From positions 1-7,430 of the forward strand of contig CAMYMO010000411.1 in NCBI GenBank assembly GCA_947259425.1: a stretch of 7,430 nucleotides of DNA. The letters run 5' to 3'. Of the stretch, positions 1 through 6,963 are shown in pieces. The stretch's first letter is position 1. Each line of letters opens with the position of its first letter. Source of the stretch: an uncultured Ectothiorhodospiraceae bacterium (GTDB lineage Bacteria > Pseudomonadota > Gammaproteobacteria > UBA6429 > Thiohalophilaceae). Below the pieces are notes generated by a model, which was given only the letters and a program-made list of their open reading frames with translations, did not search any database and was not told where the DNA came from. Position numbers and translations under genes: made by a program.

Positions 1-2
1 AA

Positions 3-59
3 CTGCTCACTGTCTACAAATGTCAACGTTGCGGGAAAATTAAAACCACTGAAGAATAA
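3..59 (+). CDS. Possible C-terminal end of an unidentified protein with a CxxC motif (partial)
   Basis: An open frame enters from the left edge and ends at a TAA at 57-59. Its last 18 residues read LLTVYKCQRCGKIKTTEE. The C-x-x-C-G-K pattern resembles half of a zinc-ribbon knuckle, which is why this frame is preferred. The frame starting at base 1 is also open, to a TAG at 85-87, but shows no recognisable motif, and the third frame stops at 41-43. The frame could equally be non-coding. I do not recognise the family and assign no function. Confidence 0.3.
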   Translation: MLTVYKCQRCGKIKTTEE

Positions 60-142
60 AACGGATTGGTCGGATAACACGAATTAGCTAAAGCTGATCA
101 TTTCGATGAACCCAAATGTAAATGTAATAGATATCAAGTGTA

Positions 143-916
143 ATGAATATATTTAAAAATTTAAAATTACTCACGCTATTCTTTTCTATCTTCGCGAGCT
201 CATGTGCAACGGTGACCGCACCCGATGAGCGAGATCCCTGGGAATCTTTTAACCGTTCAATATATTCGTTTAATGATGGCTTCGATAGAGCCATAGGCAG
301 ACCCGTCGCCGAAGCCTATCAGTTTATACTTCCTGATCCAGTAGAAACAGGCATATCAAATTTCTTTAGCAACTTAAATGACGTTATCGTTTTCGTAAAT
401 AGTCTTCTTCAATTTAAATTCTATCAAGCCGCCTCAGATTTCTCTCGGATTGTAACCAATACAACCTTTGGTATATTTGGCATATTTGATGTTGCCACTC
501 ACATGGACTTACCGAAACACAATGAAGATTTCGGACAAACCCTGGCGACCTGGGGGGTGGGTGATGGCGCCTACCTGGTCCTCCCATTCCTGGGATCAAG
601 TTCTGCACGTGACGCGACAGGCCTATTATTTGACACCGCACTGATATTTCCTATCGCTTATGTCAAAGATGACGAGGCTCGTTGGGGTTTGATCGCGCTG
701 GCCGCGGTTGATAAACGCGCCAGTTTACTGGAGGCCTCCCGTATCCTGGATAAATCAGGTGTCGACCCCTATGTGTTTGTCAGGGATGCTTATTTTCAGG
801 TTAGAGAAAACCTGATTCATGATGGTAATCCACCAACGACAAATACGTTTCAAGAGCCGACACAGGAAGATCTACTGCTTGAAGATGAACTCGAAAAAGA
901 ACTGCAACTTCAATAA
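143..916 (+). CDS. mlaA: MlaA (VacJ) outer-membrane phospholipid-removal lipoprotein
   Basis: MlaA sits in the outer membrane, usually bound to a porin, and takes mislocalised phospholipid from the outer leaflet for return through MlaC and the MlaFEDB inner-membrane complex. The 257-residue product is close to the roughly 250 residues of E. coli MlaA. It has a short basic N-terminus, a hydrophobic stretch at about 7-18 and a lipobox ending in ASSC, making Cys21 the lipidated residue. Ala at +2 rather than Asp fits sorting to the outer membrane. Family hallmarks follow: DPWESFNRSIYSFND at 31-45, RPVAEAY near 53-59, the VNTTFG-like stretch TNTTFGIFGIFDVAT at 105-119, and EDFGQTLATWGVGDGAYLVLPFLG at 128-151 (named here only by its ends, E128 to G151). 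The C-terminus is acidic and Leu/Gln-rich. ATG 143 is the first start after an in-frame TAG at 128-130; its ribosome binding site is weak. No other mla gene is in the window. The family call is firm. Confidence 0.95.
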   Translation: MNIFKNLKLLTLFFSIFASSCATVTAPDERDPWESFNRSIYSFNDGFDRAIGRPVAEAYQFILPDPVETGISNFFSNLNDVIVFVNSLLQFKFYQAASDFSRIVTNTTFGIFGIFDVATHMDLPKHNEDFGQTLATWGVGDGAYLVLPFLGSSSARDATGLLFDTALIFPIAYVKDDEARWGLIALAAVDKRASLLEASRILDKSGVDPYVFVRDAYFQVRENLIHDGNPPTTNTFQEPTQEDLLLEDELEKELQLQ

Positions 917-934
917 CTCAATTAAATACAGCAT

Positions 935-1921
935 ATGCAACTAGCTCAATATATATTAGCCATCATCGGCGGCTTTATTGTACTCGTTTGGGGTGCCGAT
1001 CGATTTGTCTATGGCGCGGCCGGTACCGCCCGGAATATCGGTGTCTCCACCCTGGTGATTGGTTTAACCATCGTTGGCTTTGGTACCTCTGCACCCGAAA
1101 TCCTGGTATCGGTTATGGCCGCCATTGATGGCAGCCCCGGTATCGCCATCGGTAACGCGATTGGATCGAACATTGCCAATATTGCTCTGGTATTAGGTAC
1201 AACTGCACTGGTCAGCCCATTATTGGTCGGTTCCAAAATCTTAAAACGTGAATTTCCGATCATGTTATTCGCAATGGCCGTCGCCTTATTGTTGATTTAT
1301 GACCAACAGCTAGGCTGGATTGATGGTTTAATTCTTTTATCCGGAATTGTTGCCTTTACGCTTTGGTTGATAAAAGCCGGTCGTAGTAAAACTAATGACA
1401 AATTACTACAAAAAGAATTTGAAGCTGAAATTCCAAGAATCTCTTTAAAGATTGCCATCGTCTGGACAGTGGTTGGGTTGATATTGTTATTAATCAGTTC
1501 TCAAATACTGGTTTACGGGGCGGTGAATATTGCCAAGTACTTTGGCGTTAGTGATCTGGTCATTGGTTTAACCATTATCGCTATCGGCACCAGCCTGCCT
1601 GAGTTGGCCACCTCGGTGATGAGTGCCATCAAAAAAGAACACGATATGGCCATTGGTAACATTATTGGTTCTAATATGTTTAATCTACTCGCGGTTTTAG
1701 GCATACCCGCCATCGTAGCGTCGCCTATTCCGTTAGCCGCAGAGGTCATCACCCGTGACTACATGATGATGTTGGGATTATCGATCGCATTATTTATATT
1801 TGCCTATGGATTCAAAGGTCCTGGTCGTATAAACCGCCTGGAAGGTGGATTGTTATTACTTACCTACTTTGGCTATATGGGCTGGATATATATTAGTGTC
1901 ACCACCGAGCAATTGGCGTAA
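935..1921 (+). CDS. yrbG: CaxA/YrbG-type calcium/sodium antiporter, inner membrane
   Basis: This is a member of the Ca2+/cation antiporter superfamily, in which two inverted alpha-repeats form the ion site. At 328 residues it is close to E. coli YrbG (about 325). Alpha-repeat 1 contains GTSAPE at 50-55 and GNAIGSNIAN at 73-82. Alpha-repeat 2 contains GTSLPE at 218-223 and GNIIGSNMFN at 241-250. Glu55 and Glu223 are therefore the expected ion-binding carboxylates. Several hydrophobic segments fill each half, and a polar loop at about 148-170 links them. The gene begins 18 bp after mlaA with no clear Shine-Dalgarno sequence, suggesting co-transcription. Its position before kdsD matches E. coli. 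The transported ion in this organism is inferred from the family; the E. coli protein has no firmly established physiological role that I know of. Confidence 0.93.
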   Translation: MQLAQYILAIIGGFIVLVWGADRFVYGAAGTARNIGVSTLVIGLTIVGFGTSAPEILVSVMAAIDGSPGIAIGNAIGSNIANIALVLGTTALVSPLLVGSKILKREFPIMLFAMAVALLLIYDQQLGWIDGLILLSGIVAFTLWLIKAGRSKTNDKLLQKEFEAEIPRISLKIAIVWTVVGLILLLISSQILVYGAVNIAKYFGVSDLVIGLTIIAIGTSLPELATSVMSAIKKEHDMAIGNIIGSNMFNLLAVLGIPAIVASPIPLAAEVITRDYMMMLGLSIALFIFAYGFKGPGRINRLEGGLLLLTYFGYMGWIYISVTTEQLA

Positions 1922-1941
1922 TAAATACTAGGCGTATAGGT

Positions 1942-1969
1942 TTCGCACGCGCTATCCTTACATTATAAG
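1942..1969 (+). promoter_or_regulatory. Candidate sigma-70 promoter before kdsD
   Basis: The 56-bp gap between yrbG and kdsD contains TTCGCA (1942-1947, four of six matches to TTGACA), a 16-bp spacer, and TATAAG (1964-1969, five of six matches to TATAAT). Transcription would start near 1976, only about 2 bases before the first kdsD ATG and about 14 before the second at 1990. The match is modest and AT-rich DNA gives such hits by chance, so this is only a candidate. Confidence 0.25.
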
Positions 1970-1977
1970 TTTATTAA

Positions 1978-2979
1978 ATGTTATTTCTTATGGATAAAAC
2001 AAAAGTTAGCCAACTCGCAAAAGCCGTTATTGAAACGGAGGCGCAGGCTGCACAGGCATTATTAGATCGTGTCGATGATGTCTTCGTTGAAGCTGTGCAG
2101 GCGATGTTAAATTGCAAAGGACGTATCGTCGTACTGGGCATGGGAAAATCCGGCCATATTGGTGGCAAAATTGCCGCCACGCTCGCCAGTACCGGCAGTC
2201 CGGCTTTTTTTGTCCACCCTGGTGAGGCCAGCCACGGCGATCTTGGCATGATTACGGCCCAGGATGTGGTATTGGCTTTATCCAATAGCGGTGAAACTGA
2301 TGAAATTATCACAATCCTGCCATTGATCAAACGCCTCGGTGCCCCGTTGATTGCGATGACCGGAAACCCGGATTCCCATTTAGCCAAAGAGTCTGACTAT
2401 CATATTGATATCAGTGTTGAAAAAGAGGCCTGCCCACTCGGACTGGCTCCGACCTCGAGTACCACCGCAACCTTAGTGATGGGAGATGCGCTCGCCATCG
2501 CCCTGCTTGAGTCCCGCGGTTTTACAGAAGATGACTTCGCCCTCTCCCACCCCGGCGGCCGACTTGGCAAACGATTGCTGTTGCACGTTGCTGATGTGAT
2601 GTTTTCCGGTCAGGATACCCCGATGGTACACCCCGCTGCGACGTTAAGAGAAACATTGGAAGAGATGAGCCTGAAAAGTTTGGGCATGACCACCATCGTT
2701 GATCAAAACAAGCGATTATTAGGTATATTCACTGACGGTGATGTACGACGATTACTGGACAGCGATACTGTTAAATTGAATTCGTTAAATATATCTGAAT
2801 TAAAAATTAGCGATATCATGATAAAAGGTTGCAAGACGATTAAAAAATCCCAACTTGCGGCCGAAGCGTTGCAACTCATGGAATCCAAGAGTATTAACTC
2901 AATACCCGTCGTTGACGAAGACAATAAAGTCATCGGTGCACTCAATATGCAAAACCTGCTACGCGCAGGTGTTGTATAA
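1978..2979 (+). CDS. kdsD: KdsD arabinose-5-phosphate isomerase (SIS plus two CBS domains)
   Basis: KdsD converts D-ribulose 5-phosphate to D-arabinose 5-phosphate, the first committed step to Kdo of the LPS inner core, in the cytoplasm. The 333-residue product has a sugar isomerase (SIS) domain at about 40-185 with GMGKSGHIG at 54-62, SNSGE at 102-106, EACPLGLAPTSSTTATLVMG at 150-169 and ALSHPGG at 188-194. Lys57, Glu109, Glu150 and His191 line up with the E. coli catalytic set Lys59, Glu111, Glu152 and His193. Two CBS motifs follow, at about 205-262 (with GIFTDGDVRR at 249-258) and 275-333, ending LLRAGVV as in E. coli. ATG 1978 directly follows an in-frame TAA at 1975-1977, so it is the earliest possible start. 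ATG 1990 (Met5) is an equal candidate; neither has a clear ribosome binding site. Confidence 0.96.
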   Translation: MLFLMDKTKVSQLAKAVIETEAQAAQALLDRVDDVFVEAVQAMLNCKGRIVVLGMGKSGHIGGKIAATLASTGSPAFFVHPGEASHGDLGMITAQDVVLALSNSGETDEIITILPLIKRLGAPLIAMTGNPDSHLAKESDYHIDISVEKEACPLGLAPTSSTTATLVMGDALAIALLESRGFTEDDFALSHPGGRLGKRLLLHVADVMFSGQDTPMVHPAATLRETLEEMSLKSLGMTTIVDQNKRLLGIFTDGDVRRLLDSDTVKLNSLNISELKISDIMIKGCKTIKKSQLAAEALQLMESKSINSIPVVDEDNKVIGALNMQNLLRAGVV

Positions 2980-2981
2980 AG

Positions 2982-2987
2982 AAAGGA
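2982..2987 (+). promoter_or_regulatory. Ribosome binding site of kdsC
   Basis: AAAGGA ends 6 bases before the kdsC ATG at 2994. It lies wholly inside the 14-bp gap after kdsD and is clearer than the sites before mlaA, yrbG, kdsD or lptC, so it fixes the kdsC start. Confidence 0.7.
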
Positions 2988-2993
2988 AAAACA

Positions 2994-3515
2994 ATGCAAG
3001 ACATTCTAGAACGTGCAAAAAAAATTAAACTGGTCTTATTTGATGTCGATGGGGTGCTCACCGATGGCAGTTTATTCTTTGGCGATGACGGGCAGGAATA
3101 TAAAGCATTTTATTCGCGTGATGGACTAGGTATAAAACTCTTACAACGTACCGGTGTCGAAGTGGGTGTGATTACCGCTCGGCAATCACAACTAGTGGTA
3201 CACCGAATGGAAAATCTTGGCATCGAACATTTCTATCAAGGTTCTCTGGACAAAACCATTGCCTTTAAAGAGTTATTAACAAAATTGAATTTAACCCCCG
3301 ATCAAACCGCCTATGCTGGAGATGATGTCATTGACCTGCCGGTGTTAACTCAAGTTGGACTTGCTGTTGCCGTACAAGACGCCCACCCTTTTGTAAAAAA
3401 ACACGCTCACTGGATAACTGAGCACAATGGTGGTCGAGGTGCAGCCCGCGATCTGTGTGAACTCATCATGGAGGCGCAAGGCTCGCTCAACGAACAGTTC
3501 AATTTCTTTCTCTGA
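2994..3515 (+). CDS. kdsC: KdsC 3-deoxy-D-manno-octulosonate 8-phosphate phosphatase
   Basis: KdsC hydrolyses Kdo 8-phosphate to Kdo and phosphate, in the cytoplasm. The 173-residue protein is a capless HAD-family phosphatase with all the motifs: FDVDGVLTDG at 16-25 (Asp17 nucleophile, Asp19 acid/base), VITAR at 59-63 (Thr61), Lys87 in the SLDK segment, and GDDVIDLPVL at 109-118 (Asp110 and Asp111 for Mg2+). The C-terminal NGGRGAARDLCELI at 145-158 is typical of KdsC and helps separate it from other small HAD proteins. It is slightly shorter than E. coli KdsC (188), mainly at the N-terminus. The gene lies 14 bp after kdsD and 9 bp before lptC. KdsD and KdsC act at the start and near the end of the Kdo pathway; kdsA and kdsB are not in this window. 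Confidence 0.96.
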   Translation: MQDILERAKKIKLVLFDVDGVLTDGSLFFGDDGQEYKAFYSRDGLGIKLLQRTGVEVGVITARQSQLVVHRMENLGIEHFYQGSLDKTIAFKELLTKLNLTPDQTAYAGDDVIDLPVLTQVGLAVAVQDAHPFVKKHAHWITEHNGGRGAARDLCELIMEAQGSLNEQFNFFL

Positions 3516-3524
3516 TCAAACAAG

Positions 3525-4091
3525 ATGAGCAAACTTCACTACATCATTCTACTGATTGTCGTTCTTGCAATTGCAACCCTTACTTATAAATTATCAACCA
3601 CGCTCGAAGACACCGTCGAGGTAACCGATCCAAAGTTACGTCATGACCCTGATTATTTTATCGGCGATTTTGTCGCCACGATGTATGATAACAAAGGGCT
3701 CGCCAGCTATTTTATCAAGGCGAACTATCTGGAACATTTCCCGGATGATGACACCATTAAAATTACAGACCTCAAGATCAATTATCATGACAAGCAGAAA
3801 CAAACCTGGGTCACCACTTCGAAAGATGGTATCGGTTATGAAAATATCGAAGTCCTGCACTTGTCAGGTGATGTGAAAATCGAAAATCAGCCTGAAAACC
3901 CTGATAAAAAATTAGTCTTGCTGACCGACCAATTACGCATCGACTTTAAAGCCCGTCAGGCGACCACGGATAGCAAGGTGAAGATCTTAGGAAAAAACAG
4001 TACTATTAACGCAAATGGTATGGATATCGATTTGGACACGGGTACGTTACATTTGAAATCACAGGCTCGAGGACATTATGTTCCGAATTAA
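3525..4091 (+). CDS. lptC: LptC, inner-membrane-anchored LPS bridge component
   Basis: LptC is a bitopic inner-membrane protein that accepts LPS from the LptB2FG transporter and passes it to periplasmic LptA. The 188-residue product (E. coli 191) has one N-terminal membrane segment at about 5-23, followed by a periplasmic beta-rich domain. Family features are DYFIGDFVATMYDNKG at 43-58, the conserved Ala66 and HFPDDDT at 71-77, and a C-terminal strand region with LHLKSQARGHY at 175-185. No strong Shine-Dalgarno precedes ATG 3525, which lies 9 bp after kdsC, so translation probably depends on coupling to the upstream gene. The last 14 bp overlap the start of lptA. Sequence conservation in LptC is low in general, so position in the cluster adds much to the call. 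Confidence 0.93.
   Translation: MSKLHYIILLIVVLAIATLTYKLSTTLEDTVEVTDPKLRHDPDYFIGDFVATMYDNKGLASYFIKANYLEHFPDDDTIKITDLKINYHDKQKQTWVTTSKDGIGYENIEVLHLSGDVKIENQPENPDKKLVLLTDQLRIDFKARQATTDSKVKILGKNSTINANGMDIDLDTGTLHLKSQARGHYVPN
4069..4073 (+). promoter_or_regulatory. Ribosome binding site of lptA inside lptC
   Basis: GAGGA lies 4 bases before the lptA ATG at 4078, within the last codons of lptC. It supports this start, and hence the 14-bp overlap of the two genes. Confidence 0.6.
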
Positions 4092-4680
4092 CGCTTTAAT
4101 CTGCATATTTAGCTTACTCATATTGAGTCTGCCAAGCTGGGCACTGCGTAGTGACCGCGAACAGCCGATCAATATCAAGGCCGATCGAGTTGAAATCAAT
4201 GAAAAAACCGAGATTAGCCATTACCAGGGAAACGTCTACTTAAAACAAGGCACACTGGTTATTAGAGCAGACAGTGTTTTAGTGTATTTGAAAAAAGGCA
4301 AACTGACCAAGATCATTATCGACGGCAAACCCGCTACCTTTGAGCAAAAACCCGACGACAACAAAGACATCGTACAATCCAGCGCAAACCACATGGAATA
4401 CTATGCCGCAAAACAAATCCTCGTCCTCAAGCAGGATGCCCGCGTCATCCAGGGCGCCAATAATTTTAGCGGTGATTTCATTGAATATGACACCTTAAAC
4501 AGCACGGTAAAAGCCAATAAAGAAGAAGGCAGTGATTCTCGAGTACATGCCATCATTCAACCTGATAGTGATAAATCAGAGGATAACGAAAAATCAGAGC
4601 CCAAACCGGATTCCGTTGCTCCATCTGACAATCCGTCTCCATCACCCGCCAACCCAAAGAAAGAAGCCACGACGAAATGA
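4078..4680 (+). CDS. lptA: LptA, periplasmic LPS transport protein
   Basis: LptA forms the periplasmic beta-jellyroll bridge that links LptC to LptD and carries LPS across the periplasm. Residues 1-22 form a signal peptide with a hydrophobic core at about 6-18 and a likely signal peptidase I site after SWA (Ala22). The OstA/LptA-type domain spans about 28-160, with PINIKADRVEINEKT at 30-44, YQGNVYLKQGTLVIRAD at 49-65 and the GDFIEYDTLNSTVKA strand at 132-146. Residues from about 163 to the end form a Pro/Ser/Glu/Lys-rich tail that looks disordered; E. coli LptA has only a shorter polar tail. The 200-residue precursor compares with 185 in E. coli. The gene overlaps lptC by 14 bp and ends in an ATGA shared with lptB. 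Confidence 0.95.
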   Translation: MFRINALICIFSLLILSLPSWALRSDREQPINIKADRVEINEKTEISHYQGNVYLKQGTLVIRADSVLVYLKKGKLTKIIIDGKPATFEQKPDDNKDIVQSSANHMEYYAAKQILVLKQDARVIQGANNFSGDFIEYDTLNSTVKANKEEGSDSRVHAIIQPDSDKSEDNEKSEPKPDSVAPSDNPSPSPANPKKEATTK

Positions 4681-5402
4681 GCACCCTAGCCGCACAAAGC
4701 CTGGCAAAAACCTACAAACGTCGAAGCGTAGTCTCCAATGTCTCCTTTCATATCAATAGCGGAGAGATTGTCGGACTGTTAGGCCCAAACGGCGCGGGCA
4801 AAACAACCTCTTTCTATATGGTTGTTGGGCTGGTTGAGGCTGAAAACGGTAATATTTACCTGGACGATAATGAGCTTACCCATAAACCCATGCATGAGCG
4901 TGCGCGTATGGGTATTGGCTACTTGCCCCAGGAAGCCTCAGTCTTCCGTAAGCTTTCTGTGGCTGAAAACATTCTCGCCATTTTACAAACCCGGGCCGAT
5001 CTGGAGCCCAGCCAGCAGGAAAATGCACTTGAAGAATTGCTCGAAGAACTCCATATCACCCATATACGTAGTAATCTCGGTATGAGCTTGTCTGGCGGCG
5101 AACGACGGCGAGTTGAAATTGCCCGTGCTCTGGCCACCCGACCACGATTTATCCTGTTAGATGAACCGTTTGCCGGCGTTGACCCTATCTCTGTATTGGA
5201 TATTCAGTCGATTATTCAACACCTTAGAGAACGTGAGATCGGTGTATTAATAACTGACCATAATGTTCGGGAAACGTTAAAGATCTGCGATCGTGGTTAC
5301 ATATTAAATGCCGGCGAAGTGATTGCTCAGGGTGAACCTGACGCACTTTTGGCCGATAAACAGGTAAGAAAGGTCTATCTTGGTGAGGAATTCACTCTTT
5401 AA
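4677..5402 (+). CDS. lptB: LptB, ATPase of the LPS export transporter
   Basis: LptB is the cytoplasmic nucleotide-binding subunit of the LptB2FGC transporter that extracts LPS from the inner membrane. The 241-residue length equals E. coli LptB. All ABC motifs are intact: Walker A GPNGAGKT at 36-43, Q-loop Gln85 in GYLPQEASVFRKLSV (81-95), signature LSGGE at 138-142, Walker B FILLDE at 158-163, D-loop GVDP at 167-170 and H-loop His195. Phe90 and Arg91 match the E. coli LptB residues in the groove that receives the LptF/LptG coupling helices. The ATG overlaps the lptA stop (ATGA), a sign of translational coupling. The lptF and lptG genes are not present here; they are usually encoded elsewhere. 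Confidence 0.98.
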   Translation: MSTLAAQSLAKTYKRRSVVSNVSFHINSGEIVGLLGPNGAGKTTSFYMVVGLVEAENGNIYLDDNELTHKPMHERARMGIGYLPQEASVFRKLSVAENILAILQTRADLEPSQQENALEELLEELHITHIRSNLGMSLSGGERRRVEIARALATRPRFILLDEPFAGVDPISVLDIQSIIQHLREREIGVLITDHNVRETLKICDRGYILNAGEVIAQGEPDALLADKQVRKVYLGEEFTL

Positions 5403-5427
5403 AAACAAGGCTGTGTCTCTACGCGGA

Positions 5428-5440
5428 TCTAGGCTAGAAT
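5428..5440 (+). promoter_or_regulatory. Perfect 11-bp dyad overlapping a -10-like hexamer before rpoN
   Basis: The 87-bp gap before rpoN contains TCTAG-G-CTAGA (5428-5438), a perfect inverted repeat. It overlaps TAGAAT at 5435-5440, which matches five of six positions of the sigma-70 -10 box. No acceptable -35 box lies 16 to 18 bp upstream, so a promoter or operator here is only a possibility. No terminator-like hairpin with a T-run was seen after lptB. Confidence 0.2.
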
Positions 5441-5489
5441 TAAACTATAGCTGGTGCCAAAACCATGCCAGTCCGATAAAAATGACTCT

Positions 5490-6956
5490 ATGAAACAAGC
5501 ATTACAACTCCGTCTTGGTCAACATCTCACCATGACTCCCCAATTGCAGCAGGCAATCAAACTGCTGCAGCTGTCTACTTTAGAACTCCAACAAGAGATT
5601 CAGGAAGCATTAGACTCCAATTTGATGTTAGAAGTCGCTGAAGACGGTGATGATGACAGTCAGGCGAAAGCGAGTGAGAATAATAAAGAAACGGCTGATG
5701 CCAATGCCGCTGATGCCCCCGAACAAGACAGCACCCAGGTTGAATCTCTTCCCGACGAACTGCCTGTTGACAGTGCCTGGGACGATATCTATGAAAATAT
5801 TCAAACCACGAGCAGCGCGTCCAGTTATCAGGAATCCGATCGTGATCAGGAATTCGGTGATACAGATACGGAAAGTCTGCAAGAACATTTGCGTTGGCAA
5901 ATGCAGCTCACGCCTTTTTCAGACACCGACCTGTTAATCGCCGATGCTATTATCGATGCGATTAATGACGATGGCTTCCTGCGCGCTGAACTGGAAGACA
6001 TTCTCAAACTAATCCCCGAAGAACGTGAAGTTGAATTAGACGAGGTAGAAGCTGTTTTACACCGCATTCAAAACTTTGATCCACCCGGCGTCGCCGCTCG
6101 TAATATTCAGGAAAGTCTGCAACTGCAACTGAAACAAATTTTAGGAGAATCTGAAGAAAACAATATTGCCCTAACATTAGTTAGCGAATATTTTGATTTA
6201 CTCGCGAATCGTGATTTCAATCAACTCATGCGTAAATTAAACATCGACGAAGAAAGCTTGAAATCACTGATTAATATTATCCAGTCGTTGAACCCCAGAC
6301 CCGGGAGCCAGATCACCTCGAACAAACCCGAATACATCGTGCCTGATGTGTTTGTGCGCAAAGTGAATGATGTCTGGAAAGTCGAACTGAATGCCGATGC
6401 GGCCCCTAAGATCAGAATAAATTCTCAATATGCAAGCATGGTCAAACAGGTTAAAAGCAGTTCAGATACCACCTATATGAAAAACCATTTACAGGAAGCA
6501 CGTTGGTTTATCAAAAGTCTGGCCAGCCGCAATGAAACCTTGCTAAAAGTAGCGACCTGCATTGTCGAACGACAACGGGCCTTTTTAGAATACGGCGATG
6601 AAGCGATGAAGGCACTGGTCTTACACGACATAGCCGAGGCGGTTGAAATGCATGAATCAACCATCTCACGCGTGACCACCAAAAAATACATGCATACCCC
6701 ACGTGGAATATTCGAATTAAAATATTTTTTCTCCAGCCATGTATCAACAGCCGATGGTGGAGAATGCTCAGCAACCGCAATCCGGGCGCTAATTAAAAAA
6801 CTGATTGCCGCTGAAACCCCTAATAAACCATTAAGTGATAGTAAAATTGCAACTATTTTATCTGACCAAGGAATAAATGTTGCGCGGCGGACTGTGGCCA
6901 AATACCGCGAAGCCATGACCATACCGCCCTCCAATGAACGCAAACGGCTCGCATAA
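5490..6956 (+). CDS. rpoN: RpoN, RNA polymerase sigma-54 factor
   Basis: Sigma-54 directs RNA polymerase to -24/-12 promoters and needs enhancer-binding ATPases to open them. From ATG 5490 the protein has 488 residues (E. coli 477) and begins MKQALQLRLGQHLTMTPQLQ, almost as in E. coli, which decides the start. A 12-codon extension to a GTG at 5454 is open but has no ribosome binding site or family support. Region I (about 1-50) is Gln/Leu-rich for activator response. Region II (about 51-125) is long and strongly acidic. Region III contains FDPPGVAARN at 196-205 in the core-binding part, a helix-turn-helix region around HESTISRVTTKKY (388-400), and the RpoN box ARRTVAKYRE at 465-474, which matches the consensus exactly. 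It is followed after 21 bp by hpf, as in many proteobacteria. Confidence 0.97.
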   Translation: MKQALQLRLGQHLTMTPQLQQAIKLLQLSTLELQQEIQEALDSNLMLEVAEDGDDDSQAKASENNKETADANAADAPEQDSTQVESLPDELPVDSAWDDIYENIQTTSSASSYQESDRDQEFGDTDTESLQEHLRWQMQLTPFSDTDLLIADAIIDAINDDGFLRAELEDILKLIPEEREVELDEVEAVLHRIQNFDPPGVAARNIQESLQLQLKQILGESEENNIALTLVSEYFDLLANRDFNQLMRKLNIDEESLKSLINIIQSLNPRPGSQITSNKPEYIVPDVFVRKVNDVWKVELNADAAPKIRINSQYASMVKQVKSSSDTTYMKNHLQEARWFIKSLASRNETLLKVATCIVERQRAFLEYGDEAMKALVLHDIAEAVEMHESTISRVTTKKYMHTPRGIFELKYFFSSHVSTADGGECSATAIRALIKKLIAAETPNKPLSDSKIATILSDQGINVARRTVAKYREAMTIPPSNERKRLA

Positions 6957-6963
6957 ATAAATG

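Noticed and set aside
86..127. Short repeats before mlaA (AGCTAAAGCT and AAATGTAAATGTAA) as regulatory elements.
   Set aside because: They are very short, AT-rich and expected by chance, and no pair of -35/-10 boxes with acceptable spacing was found with them.
1009..1752. Long minus-strand open frames inside yrbG (1009-1263 and 1513-1752).
   Set aside because: They mirror the two alpha-repeats of the antiporter, contain no recognisable motif, and the plus frame is a clear family member.
1922..1977. Possible terminator between yrbG and kdsD.
   Set aside because: Only a 4-bp GCGT/ACGC pairing with a long loop and no T-run was found, too weak for an intrinsic terminator.
1974..2387. Minus-strand open frame of 137 codons across the start of kdsD.
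   Set aside because: It lies opposite the SIS domain of kdsD, has no recognisable domain, and is explained by codon bias on the coding strand.
3492..3520. Possible sigma-E promoter before lptC, with GAAC near 3492 and TCTGA/TCAAA at 3511-3520.
   Set aside because: The -35 part is degenerate (CGAACAG), and the spacers of 13 or 18 bases do not fit the usual 15 to 17. The idea came from the known envelope-stress control of lpt genes in E. coli, not from a good match.
5453..5468. GG...GC pair before rpoN that could be a sigma-54 -24/-12 promoter for autoregulation.
   Set aside because: The GG at 5453-5454 and the GC at 5467-5468 are separated by 12 bases, whereas sigma-54 promoters need 10. The flanking bases also do not match the consensus.
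6473..6943. Minus-strand open frame of 156 codons inside the 3' half of rpoN.
   Set aside because: It is antisense to the helix-turn-helix and RpoN-box region, which is strongly conserved on the plus strand. It has no ribosome binding site or motif.
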